Source of the DNA: JALTDM01 sp964421355
GTDB taxonomy: Bacteria; Bacteroidota; Bacteroidia; Bacteroidales; JALTDM01
Assembly (NCBI GenBank): GCA_964421355.1
Contig: CAYQWX010000026.1
Location: forward strand, 1-24,296
Direction of reading: 5' to 3'
DNA: 24,296 nt
In this document: positions 7,874 to 15,024 of the stretch, in pieces
Layout of the letters: the number at the start of each line of letters is the position of its first letter
Position numbering within the stretch: position 1 is the stretch's first letter
Made by a program: the position numbers and the translations under genes
The notes under the pieces: generated by a model
Database searches by the model: none
Told to the model about the DNA's origin: nothing
What the model saw: only the letters and a program-made list of their open reading frames with translations

Positions 7874-10861
7874 ATGAAAAATAAATTATCTTTTTTACTT
7901 TTTTTTATTAGTGTTTTTTTATTTGTAACACAAATTAAATCGCAATCACTCCTTGGTATAGATGTATCACATCACCAGGGCTCTATTGATTGGGACCAAG
8001 TAGCAAATGACGGTAAAGTGTATGCATGGGCAAAAGCAACAGAAAGCACAGGTTATACCGACTCGGAATTTCAAAACAACATGTCTAATGGTATTGCTGC
8101 AGGAGTAGTAATGGGGGCTTATCACTTTGCACATCCTGATGCCAATAGTGCTACTGACGAAGCTAATCATTTTTTAAGTGTTGCAGGCAATTATATAGGA
8201 GATGGCTTCTTGCCACCAGTGTTGGATTTGGAAGACAGAAGCGGTGTGCATCTTGATCAGGAAATGACAAGTACTCAGCTTACCAATTGGGTTGTAGAAT
8301 GGTGTCAAGCAGTAGAATCACAAACAGGAGTAAAACCTGTTATATACACTAACTCAAATTATGCTAATTATTTACACAGTTCCGTAACGGAATATGGATT
8401 ATGGATTGCTGACCCTGATGGGGATCCTTCCGATCCTCCAAGTAATATTGGTGTATGGAATACTTGGTTGTTCAAACAGTATTCATGGAACGGAACGGTG
8501 TCGGGAATTAACAGTAGTGCAGTAGATTTAGATGTGTTCAACGGTTCTACTACTGACTTTAATAACTTGATACATGGTAACAATAGTAATCAGAATAATG
8601 ATTATTGTGAAGATGCCATTCTATTACAAAGCTCTCCTGTATGTCAATATGTAAATGGGGATGTGACTAATGCTACTCCTGATAGCGGTTTTGCACCAGG
8701 AAGTTGTGATGCTTATAGTGGTACTCCTCTTGGAGCCGGTGTATTCTATAAATTTTATGCTACTAATACCGAACATACTATTACGGTAGAGCCCTTAGGT
8801 GATTTGGACGCCGTAGTGGTGTTATATCAAGGTGACGATTGCTCAGACCTTACAGAGGTTCAATGTGAAGACACTCCTGGAGGTGGTGGAACTACTACCA
8901 TTATGCATGCTACAGGACTTATTCCAGGACAATTATATTGGATTAGAGTATATGACTATGGAAGTGTAAATGCAAGCGACGGTAGGTTCCAGATTTGTGT
9001 AACAAATCCATATAATGACGATTGTGCCGATGCAATGATGTTGCAAAGTTCTCCGGAATGTCATCCTACCTTTGCTTCAGTAACCAATGCTACTCCTGAT
9101 AGTGGCTTTGCACCGGGCAGTTGTGATGCTTATAGTGGTACACCTCTTGGAGCCGGTGTGTTTTTCAAATTTATAGCAGCATCTTCAAATGAAACCATCA
9201 CAGTAAATCCTACTGGAGACTTAGATGCTGTAGTTGTATTGTACGAAGGAAACGATTGTAGTAATCTTACAGAAGTACAATGTCTTGATGCCCCTGGTGG
9301 TTCGGGAGGGCTTACGCAAATGGAAGCAACAGGATTAACACCTGGACAATTATACTGGGTAAGGGTATATGATTATGGTAGTCAAAATGCAAGCAATGGT
9401 GATTTTAATATTTGTATTACTCATCCTACTTATGATGACTGTGCAGGTGCTATATTATTGCAAAGTGATGTAGATTGCCATCCTGTTTTTGGTTCAGTAA
9501 CCGATGCAACTCCTGATAATGGTTTTGCTCCTGGCAGTTGCGATGCTTACAGTGGAACACCATTAGGAGCAGGTGTGTTCTATAAATTTGTAGCAACTCA
9601 TACAGAACATACTATTACGGTATCTCCACTTGGAGACTTAGATGCAGTAGTAGTATTGTATCAAGGAAATGATTGTAGCAACTTAACGGAAGTACAATGT
9701 GAGGACACTCCTGGAGGGCCTGGCGTTACCACCATATTGGATGCAAATGGACTTACTCCGGGTGAAACTTATTGGGTACGGATTTATGACTATGGTAGTC
9801 AAAATGCAAGCAATGGCGATTTTAATATTTGTGTAACTAATCCAGATGATAATTCCTCTGATGATATTTATATATCTAATGCGGCTATTACAAGTGGACA
9901 AAATGTTGATCCTGGCGATAACATAACAGTAGATGTAACCGAAAATTATTCAGGGAATTCTACTTCTTTGCCTCCTGTAACATTAAAATATTATTTATCT
10001 GAAGATTGTATTTTGGATGCTAATGATGTACTATTGGGAGAAGAAACTACTACCTTAGATGCAAATAACAATCAGGTATCATTTATCGACACATTGACAA
10101 TTCCGGCATCTACACCATCAGGAACATATTCAATATTGGTGATTGCAGATGCTACCAATGCTGTTTCTGAAGTATATGAAGATAATAATACAAGCTGTTT
10201 AACTCTGTTTGTTACAGGAGATGATACGACTGATTTATATCCAACTAATCCACATTTATCCCAATCATCAGCATCTCCTGGAGATGAAGTTGGTACTAGC
10301 GTAAATGAAGTGTTCCAATCTACTTCTAACAAAGGTGGTGCTAAAAAACAAGTGGTATATATGTACTATTACTTGTCTTCCGATACGGTTTGGGATGCAA
10401 ATGACTACTTTGTAGGAGAAACTTATACAAACTTTTATAATGCAGACACAACTGTATTAATACAAAATAATATTGTAATTCCAAATAGTGTTTCTTTAGG
10501 TAATTATTATGTATTGTTTATTTCGGATCCTACAAATCTAATTTATGAATACAATGAAAACAATAATATAACTTATGCACCAATAACAATAATCCAACCC
10601 TCCACTGTTGAAGAAAGTAGAACACATTCTGATATTACAATTTATCCTAATCCTGCTCATCATACTCTAAATGTTAATGGAAACTCTAACATAGAAAGAA
10701 TAGATGTAATAAATATGCAAGGAAAAGTTGTAAAACAATTTAGGAAAATAAATACAATTCATTATGTAATTGATGTTAATGATTTGCAAAATGGTGTATA
10801 TTATTTGGTTATCACGGAAAATAAAAAACAAATAATCAAGAAATTTATCAAAGCGGAATAA
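7874..10861 (+). CDS. T9SS-exported GH25 lysozyme with three Cys-rich repeats and CARDB-like domains
   Basis: A 995-residue secreted protein. Residues 1-23 are a signal peptide. Residues 25-235 are a glycoside hydrolase 25 (Cellosyl-type muramidase) domain: GIDVSHHQGSIDW with Asp30, the AWAKATES strand, and PPVLDLED with the catalytic pair Asp118/Glu120, then LWIADP and a late SAVDLDVFNG. It should cleave the MurNAc-GlcNAc bond of peptidoglycan. Residues 242-656 hold three repeats of exactly 139 residues, each with six cysteines. Residues about 664-781 and 787-908 look like two CARDB beta-sandwiches (VTLKYYLSEDCILDAND; YYYLSSDTVWDAND). Residues 918-995 (ITIYPNPAHHTLNVNG to the basic tail) are a T9SS type A sorting domain. 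It follows the lipoprotein by four bases and ends before a strong hairpin. The substrate source, self or foreign cell wall, is unknown. Confidence 0.92.
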   Translation: MKNKLSFLLFFISVFLFVTQIKSQSLLGIDVSHHQGSIDWDQVANDGKVYAWAKATESTGYTDSEFQNNMSNGIAAGVVMGAYHFAHPDANSATDEANHFLSVAGNYIGDGFLPPVLDLEDRSGVHLDQEMTSTQLTNWVVEWCQAVESQTGVKPVIYTNSNYANYLHSSVTEYGLWIADPDGDPSDPPSNIGVWNTWLFKQYSWNGTVSGINSSAVDLDVFNGSTTDFNNLIHGNNSNQNNDYCEDAILLQSSPVCQYVNGDVTNATPDSGFAPGSCDAYSGTPLGAGVFYKFYATNTEHTITVEPLGDLDAVVVLYQGDDCSDLTEVQCEDTPGGGGTTTIMHATGLIPGQLYWIRVYDYGSVNASDGRFQICVTNPYNDDCADAMMLQSSPECHPTFASVTNATPDSGFAPGSCDAYSGTPLGAGVFFKFIAASSNETITVNPTGDLDAVVVLYEGNDCSNLTEVQCLDAPGGSGGLTQMEATGLTPGQLYWVRVYDYGSQNASNGDFNICITHPTYDDCAGAILLQSDVDCHPVFGSVTDATPDNGFAPGSCDAYSGTPLGAGVFYKFVATHTEHTITVSPLGDLDAVVVLYQGNDCSNLTEVQCEDTPGGPGVTTILDANGLTPGETYWVRIYDYGSQNASNGDFNICVTNPDDNSSDDIYISNAAITSGQNVDPGDNITVDVTENYSGNSTSLPPVTLKYYLSEDCILDANDVLLGEETTTLDANNNQVSFIDTLTIPASTPSGTYSILVIADATNAVSEVYEDNNTSCLTLFVTGDDTTDLYPTNPHLSQSSASPGDEVGTSVNEVFQSTSNKGGAKKQVVYMYYYLSSDTVWDANDYFVGETYTNFYNADTTVLIQNNIVIPNSVSLGNYYVLFISDPTNLIYEYNENNNITYAPITIIQPSTVEESRTHSDITIYPNPAHHTLNVNGNSNIERIDVINMQGKVVKQFRKINTIHYVIDVNDLQNGVYYLVITENKKQIIKKFIKAE
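8597..9841 (+). repeat. Three tandem 139-codon repeats inside the GH25 gene
   Basis: Units start at residues 242, 380 and 519 (about 8597-9007, 9011-9424, 9428-9841). The six cysteines fall at 245/257/278/323/331/375 and recur at exactly +139 and +278, so three conserved disulfides per unit are likely. Shared blocks include NATPDSGFAPGSCDAYSG, TPLGAGVF, GDLDAVVVLY, LTEVQC and NASNGDFNIC. Parts of units 2 and 3 are almost identical at the DNA level (the stretch near 9368-9426 against 9785-9843), which points to recent duplication or homogenisation. I read the unit as a beta-sandwich, perhaps carbohydrate- or surface-binding; the family is not recognised. Confidence 0.9.
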
Positions 10862-10880
10862 AAATTGGCTAATAATCTAA

Positions 10881-10920
10881 TAAAGTAGGATACTTGCTAA
10901 ATTGTGAGTATCCTATTTTA
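10881..10920 (+). terminator. Strong hairpin after the lysozyme operon
   Basis: A 14-bp stem with one G-T pair (10881-10894 with 10907-10920; core TAGGATACT / AGTATCCTA) and a 12-base loop. The right arm ends in TTTTA and the left arm begins with TAAA, so it could work in both directions. It separates the lysozyme gene from the next promoter. Confidence 0.75.
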
Positions 10921-10940
10921 AAAATTAATTTTATTTATTC

Positions 10941-10970
10941 TTGTTCGGTCTAATTTTTCGTTTATATTTG
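10941..10970 (+). promoter_or_regulatory. Near-consensus Bacteroidota promoter for the small membrane protein
   Basis: A -33 TTG (10941-10943) and an exact -7 box TATATTTG (10963-10970) are separated by 19 bases, the consensus spacing. The start codon lies 27 bases after the -7 box. This is the best complete promoter in the window. Confidence 0.7.
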
Positions 10971-10997
10971 CCAACGAAACTAAAAAAACTAAAGCTT

Positions 10998-11453
10998 ATG
11001 AAAAAAATGTTATTTGTTTTGATTGCCGTAGTTGCAATGAATGCCAATTTGTTTGCATCAAGTTATGCTGAAATGGCATCGGTAGATGAAAATTATGTGG
11101 AAAATGTTTTCTCTGATTTAAACCAATTAGAAAATTATGTTGTTAACCACCAAGGTGTAACCCTAAATCAACTTAAGTTGGCAGGTAATACTTTGGTGCA
11201 AAACGTTCAAAATAGTCCTGTTGGTGCATTAGGGGTATTAGCTATTAATGGTGAACCACCACTTGGAATACCTTCGTTTTTATGGGGGTGTGTTCTTGGT
11301 TGGGTAGGTATTTTGATTGTTTATTTATCTACTAATGGAGACAAAGATGAAGTTCAAAAGTCACTAATCGGGTGTATTGTTGGTTCTGCTTCAGCTATTC
11401 TATTTTATTTTGTATTTTGGGGAATGTTATTTGCCTCAGCGGCATCGGCATAG
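10998..11453 (+). CDS. Small exported membrane protein, function unknown
   Basis: I start this at the ATG at 10998 because the frame then opens with a clean signal peptide (MKKMLFVLIAVVAMNANLFA) and follows the promoter; an upstream in-frame ATG at 10941 would lie within the promoter. The product is 151 residues. After the signal peptide comes a soluble stretch of about 65 residues (NVFSDLNQLENYVVNHQG and following), then two hydrophobic helices: IPSFLWGCVLGWVGILIVYLS and IGCIVGSASAILFYFVFWGM, joined by the charged loop TNGDKDEVQK. Two small-residue-flanked cysteines lie in or near the helices. The pattern resembles small two-helix proteins common in Bacteroidota that I cannot name. It sits alone between strong terminators. 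Confidence 0.8.
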   Translation: MKKMLFVLIAVVAMNANLFASSYAEMASVDENYVENVFSDLNQLENYVVNHQGVTLNQLKLAGNTLVQNVQNSPVGALGVLAINGEPPLGIPSFLWGCVLGWVGILIVYLSTNGDKDEVQKSLIGCIVGSASAILFYFVFWGMLFASAASA

Positions 11454-11478
11454 CTTTGTATAAAAAAATAAGAAATAC

Positions 11479-11516
11479 AGGAGGAGCAGAGGATTTTTTC
11501 TTTGTTCCTCCTTTTT
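11479..11516 (+). terminator. Strong intrinsic terminator of the small membrane protein gene
   Basis: A 15-bp stem with three G-T pairs (11479-11493 with 11498-11512) closes on a four-base loop and is followed by a run of T residues to 11516. The base (AGGAGGA / TCCTCCT) is GC-rich for this genome. It lies 25 bases after the stop at 11453 and 18 bases before the next start. Confidence 0.8.
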
Positions 11517-11534
11517 AGTATAAAACTAGATAAT

Positions 11535-12230
11535 ATGAAAAAGACATTTGTTTTAATTTCACTTCTATTTGTATTTGTAAACATCACTTTTTCACAAGAA
11601 TATTACCGTTTTTTTGCTGATGTATCGGTAAAATACAAAAATGATAAAAGTGAAGGTTCGCTTACCATGGCAAAATTGTATTACGATAAAAATATAAGTA
11701 AAATAGTGCAAGAAGTATATTTTCCCGACAAAGCTATTTTGGTGATAACCGATAGTGCCTCTTACCGAATAGAAAATTATAAAGCCATAAAAACTGCAAA
11801 TTACGATCCTAAGTTGAATTTTTTAAAAAATACTATGTTTCATCTTTTGCTAGAAAATAAATTAAATACCTACGGTTTGGAGCATTCTGCATTTAAGAAA
11901 ACACAGGTAGAAAAAGACAAAGGAATGATATTTACTACTTGGATGCCTCCCGATAAACTAAAAGATATGATAGGGAAAGTAGTAATAGGCACAAAAGACC
12001 AAATGTTAAAAGCCGTTTTGTTTTTTGGCAAAGATGACAATTTATTGAGTAAGCAATTGTTTAAAAAGCCTAAGCTTATTGATGGCTTGATGGTGCCAAC
12101 GGAAATTCTGCAAATATTTTATAATCCTGATGGCACTGAAAAAGCATATCAAATGACTACATTCAAAAATATAAAAATAAATGAAGCAGGCAAAGATAAT
12201 ATTTACAATTATCCTCTTTATTTCAAATAA
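11535..12230 (+). CDS. Exported LolA-like protein, first gene of the YidD cluster
   Basis: The ATG at 11535 gives a signal peptide (MKKTFVLISLLFVFVNITFS, cleavage before QEYY) and a 231-residue product; an in-frame ATG at 11502 would fall inside the terminator. The mature part is rich in alternating strands (SLTMAKLYYDKNISKIVQEV, KAILVITDSASYRIEN, GLMVPTEILQIFYNPDGT, YQMTTFKNIKINEA). The way it reads resembles the half-barrel of LolA/LppX-type periplasmic lipid or lipoprotein carriers, but I see no diagnostic motif, so the fold is an inference. The next gene starts 50 bases before this stop, so the two are translationally linked. No exact -7 box is found; TTTCTTTG at 11497-11504, inside the hairpin, is one mismatch from it. 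Confidence 0.75.
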   Translation: MKKTFVLISLLFVFVNITFSQEYYRFFADVSVKYKNDKSEGSLTMAKLYYDKNISKIVQEVYFPDKAILVITDSASYRIENYKAIKTANYDPKLNFLKNTMFHLLLENKLNTYGLEHSAFKKTQVEKDKGMIFTTWMPPDKLKDMIGKVVIGTKDQMLKAVLFFGKDDNLLSKQLFKKPKLIDGLMVPTEILQIFYNPDGTEKAYQMTTFKNIKINEAGKDNIYNYPLYFK

Positions 12231-12594
12231 TTTATTTGCACAATCTTCCCTTCGCAAGGATATAGATTTGCTCAATAGTGCATTGCAGCCTCATTATGAG
12301 AATGATAACAACTTGAAATATGTAAAAGAAATCAATTTTGGAGAAAATGAAATAAAATTGTTAGCGGAGTTTTTGTTTGTTACATACAAAGTTGTATTTT
12401 CATCACAAGATATGGATGCATGCGTGTTTACTCCAAGTTGTTCGGTATATGCAATAGAAAGCATTAAGAAAAAAGGAATTATTGTTGGTATGTTGGAAGC
12501 TTCCGACAGATTGCAAAGGTGTCATCCGGGAGCGGCAAAAGGACATTACAAATTTGATAAAAACACAGGACGATATTATGATCCGGTTAAGTAA
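12181..12594 (+). CDS. yidD: YidD-family protein with an N-terminal signal peptide
   Basis: The 137-residue protein carries the YidD (membrane protein insertion efficiency factor, DUF37) domain at about residues 56-135: ACVFTPSCSVYAIESI (80-95), GIIVGMLEASDRLQRCHPG (99-117) and the closing YYDPV, with Cys81, Cys87 and Cys114 in the family positions. E. coli YidD is a roughly 85-residue cytoplasmic-side partner of YidC. This protein instead has a 55-residue extension starting with an apparent cleavable signal peptide (MKQAKIIFTIILFISNNLFA, then QSS), and an insertion before the final DPV. No internal ATG would give a normal YidD N-terminus. If the signal works, the domain acts in the periplasm and its role must differ from YidC assistance. 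It overlaps the genes on both sides. Confidence 0.85.
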   Translation: MKQAKIIFTIILFISNNLFAQSSLRKDIDLLNSALQPHYENDNNLKYVKEINFGENEIKLLAEFLFVTYKVVFSSQDMDACVFTPSCSVYAIESIKKKGIIVGMLEASDRLQRCHPGAAKGHYKFDKNTGRYYDPVK

Positions 12595-13423
12595 TTTGTT
12601 TCTATTTATTATTGTTTTTACAGGAATATTAAAGTCCCAAAATATTTTTGACGAAACTCATACTGCAAAGTTTGCAGATTATCTATTTGATGCACAAAAG
12701 TATTCACTGGCAATAGATGAATATTATAAATTAATATTCCTTAATCCCGACACTTTTTATTATAAAGAAAAACTGTTGCAATCTTACCGTTTGGTAGGCA
12801 ATCCACAAAAAGAATATGAATTATTTAACAAATTTTTTCTAAATACAGGGGTAAACACTTTGCCACCAGAGATATTAAAAGAAAAAATAAAAATGTATGT
12901 TGCACTCAATTTATCTGATGATTTAATAAATGATGGTAAAAAAGGATTGTTTGGCAATAGTACATTGAACAGTATTGCAATATTATCAGGGTATTTGCTT
13001 GCTAATCACCCTGATAGTGCAAGTCGTTTTTATTCATCATTACCAAATAGTGTTGCCAATAATTATACAGTTAAAGCATTTGTGCCAATAATAGAAGAAG
13101 CAAGACATATTAAATTAAAAAAACCATGGTTGGCTGCAATACTATCTACCATATTACCTGGAACAGGAAAGGTGTATAGTGGTTTTGTATGGGACGGAGT
13201 AGTATCACTTATTTTTACAAGCGGAAGTGGATTTGTTGCCTACCGTGGATTTGCATTAAAAGGGTTGTCAAGTATTATTGGTTGGGTGTTTGCAGGATTT
13301 ACGGCTTTTTATTATTTGGGAAATATTTATGGTAGTGTAAAAGCGGCAAAAAGGTATAATGAACTCAAAAAACATAAAATATATCATCGTGTTGAAAACA
13401 TTGTGGTTAATAATAAGCTTTAA
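12578..13423 (+). CDS. Exported TPR-like protein with C-terminal membrane domain (paralogue A)
   Basis: I start at the ATG at 12578, which gives a signal peptide (MIRLSNLFLFIIVFTGILKS, then QN) and overlaps the yidD stop by 17 bases. The product is 281 residues. Residues 25-170 look like helical TPR-type repeats (AKFADYLFDAQKYSLAIDEY, KEKLLQSYRLVGNPQKEYEL). Residues 182-250 form a hydrophobic region with the PGTGKVYSG turn (194-202), then IIGWVFAGFTAFYYLGNIYGS, and a basic tail (AAKRYNELKKHKIYHRVE). The PGxGxxYxG turn followed by helices resembles the DUF5683/PGSGQ class of Bacteroidota membrane proteins. It is clearly related to the next gene. The function is unknown; the context suggests an envelope complex with YidD and the LolA-like protein. 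Confidence 0.78.
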   Translation: MIRLSNLFLFIIVFTGILKSQNIFDETHTAKFADYLFDAQKYSLAIDEYYKLIFLNPDTFYYKEKLLQSYRLVGNPQKEYELFNKFFLNTGVNTLPPEILKEKIKMYVALNLSDDLINDGKKGLFGNSTLNSIAILSGYLLANHPDSASRFYSSLPNSVANNYTVKAFVPIIEEARHIKLKKPWLAAILSTILPGTGKVYSGFVWDGVVSLIFTSGSGFVAYRGFALKGLSSIIGWVFAGFTAFYYLGNIYGSVKAAKRYNELKKHKIYHRVENIVVNNKL

Positions 13424-14216
13424 CTTCATATATGTTTTTGCCTATTCCCAAACGGTAAGGCAAACAATAATTATTGCGGATAGTCTGTGTAAATGGGGTG
13501 AAACGGATAGGGCTGTAAAGCTATATGAACGTGTAGGTTTTTTTGCTACTGCCAAACAAGATAGAAGGAAAGCCTTTAGCAAACTCGCAGATATTTATGC
13601 TACCAAAGGAGAATTAGATAAGGCTGTCAAAACCATTGACTTAGCTTATTACAATACTATAGACGATAGTATAAAAAAAGAATTGCTGTTTAGAAAAACT
13701 TATTATTTTATTGTTAAACATGATTTTTTATCTGCTCAAGAGACTTTGTTGTCAATAGACACAACAGGAGATAAGTATTTAGATAACAGATATTTATTGT
13801 ACTCTGGTACGGTTGCCTACTTACAGAGCAATTTTAATATGGCATACGAGAGTTTTTCAGCACTGGTAAATGATACTATTACACTTGCCAAACTGATGAA
13901 AAAAGCTAAACGAAAAAATAAAATCAATCCTTTTCTATACTTTATCATGAGCTTGGCAATACCAGGTAGTGGGCAATTGGCAACGGGACATATTAAGCAA
14001 GGGTTAAATTCCATGTTATTATTATCGGCTTTGGGTGGATTGTTTGTAGCAATTGCCAAAAGTTATACATGGATTGACGCAGGAGCCATTGTTTTCCCAT
14101 GGTACCAACGCTACTTGTTAGGTGGTGCTAATGATGCCTCTACTTATGCTTCCAAAATGAAAGAAAAAAAATTGTATTCTATTTATAGACAGGTAACTTC
14201 TCTAATTGTTGAATAA
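13359..14216 (+). CDS. Exported TPR-like protein with C-terminal membrane domain (paralogue B)
   Basis: A 285-residue protein with the same design as its neighbour: signal peptide to about residue 30 (FNFIYVFAYS, then QT), helical repeats at 35-170 (AVKLYERVGFF, KLADIYATKGELDKAVKTIDLAYYNT), then a hydrophobic domain with IPGSGQLATGH (201-211) and LLLSALGGLFVAIA. The tail YLLGGANDASTYASKMKEKKLYSIYRQ lines up with YYLGNIYGSVKAAKRYNELKKHKIYHR of paralogue A, so the two arose by duplication. The ATG at 13359 overlaps the previous gene by 65 bases; a GTG at 13389 would shorten the overlap and also leave a signal peptide. It ends 19 bases before the convergent cysQ stop. The function is unknown. 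Confidence 0.78.
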   Translation: MNSKNIKYIIVLKTLWLIISFNFIYVFAYSQTVRQTIIIADSLCKWGETDRAVKLYERVGFFATAKQDRRKAFSKLADIYATKGELDKAVKTIDLAYYNTIDDSIKKELLFRKTYYFIVKHDFLSAQETLLSIDTTGDKYLDNRYLLYSGTVAYLQSNFNMAYESFSALVNDTITLAKLMKKAKRKNKINPFLYFIMSLAIPGSGQLATGHIKQGLNSMLLLSALGGLFVAIAKSYTWIDAGAIVFPWYQRYLLGGANDASTYASKMKEKKLYSIYRQVTSLIVE

Positions 14217-14235
14217 TATTTTTGCTTGATTATTA

Positions 14236-15021
14236 TTATTTTACCACAAAGTGTGGGTTTAGTAAGTTTTCTTTATTATAAATAAGTTCTTTGCCCGTTT
14301 TTGCTTCATAAGTATTAAATCCTGCCGTTTTCACAATTGCATGTCCTGCTGCGGTGTCCCATTCCATTGTTGGAGCATATCGGGGATACAGTTGTGCCTT
14401 ACCTGTTGCCACCAAACAAAATTTAAGTGAGCTACCTGCCGAAACAAGTGTTATCTTTTTTTGTGTTTTTTCTTTTATATTTTCTATGTAATCAAGTGTT
14501 TCATCGTTCATGTGGGAGCGGCTTGCTACTACACATAATTCATCAGTTGTTCTATTATTAAACATAGGAAGCTTGTTAGTAGAAAGAATTTTTTCATTTC
14601 CTACTTTTGCATAATAAGAAGAATTGCCGTCGGAATAATACAATTCATTTTTCACAGGCACATATATTACTCCCGCAATAGTTTGATTATTCTTTACCAA
14701 GGCAATATTTACCGTAAATTCGCCATTCTTTTTTATAAATTCTTTAGTGCCGTCAAGAGGGTCCACTATCCATAACCATTCCCAATGCTTGCGTTCAGAA
14801 TATGAAATACTCTTTCCTTCCTCACTTAGTATTGGAATATCTGTGTCTTTTAGCATTTCTGTTATTATTGCATTAGATAATTTATCGGCTTTGGTAAGAG
14901 GAGAATTATCACTTTTAATTTCTATTTCAAAGTTTTCGCTGTGATATACTTCCAAAATTTTTTCTCCTGCTTTTATAGCTGTGATATTTGCCAAGTCTAT
15001 AAGTTTTTTAATATCTTTCAT
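14236..15021 (-). CDS. cysQ: 3'(2'),5'-bisphosphate nucleotidase
   Basis: Inositol monophosphatase-family phosphatase that hydrolyses 3'-phosphoadenosine 5'-phosphate (PAP), the by-product of sulfate reduction and sulfotransfer, to AMP. The 261-residue protein has usual CysQ length. Metal-binding motifs are complete: LSEEGK (65-70), WIVDPLDGTKEFI (84-96, with Asp87 and Asp90) and WDTAAGHAIV (221-230, with Asp222). GTKEFI, rather than the GTxNF of true inositol phosphatases, favours CysQ. It starts three bases after the SLC13 permease stop, so the two are surely co-transcribed, which supports a role in sulfur assimilation. It converges on the YidD cluster. Confidence 0.93.
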   Translation of the reverse strand: MKDIKKLIDLANITAIKAGEKILEVYHSENFEIEIKSDNSPLTKADKLSNAIITEMLKDTDIPILSEEGKSISYSERKHWEWLWIVDPLDGTKEFIKKNGEFTVNIALVKNNQTIAGVIYVPVKNELYYSDGNSSYYAKVGNEKILSTNKLPMFNNRTTDELCVVASRSHMNDETLDYIENIKEKTQKKITLVSAGSSLKFCLVATGKAQLYPRYAPTMEWDTAAGHAIVKTAGFNTYEAKTGKELIYNKENLLNPHFVVK

Positions 15022-15024
15022 ATT

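Noticed and set aside
8597..9841. Direct repeats considered as a CRISPR array
   Set aside because: The units are about 417 bases, coding in one frame and vary like protein repeats; no short identical repeats with unique spacers.
7874..10861. GH25 gene considered as a prophage endolysin
   Set aside because: It has a Sec signal peptide and a T9SS sorting domain, and no holin or other phage genes lie nearby.
12482..12577. Longer start for TPR paralogue A at 12482
   Set aside because: The extension reads as an out-of-frame copy of yidD, while the ATG at 12578 opens directly with a signal peptide.
14217..14235. Possible bidirectional terminator between the TPR gene and cysQ
   Set aside because: Only a weak six-base AT stem (AATAAT/ATTATT) can be drawn, too unstable to call.
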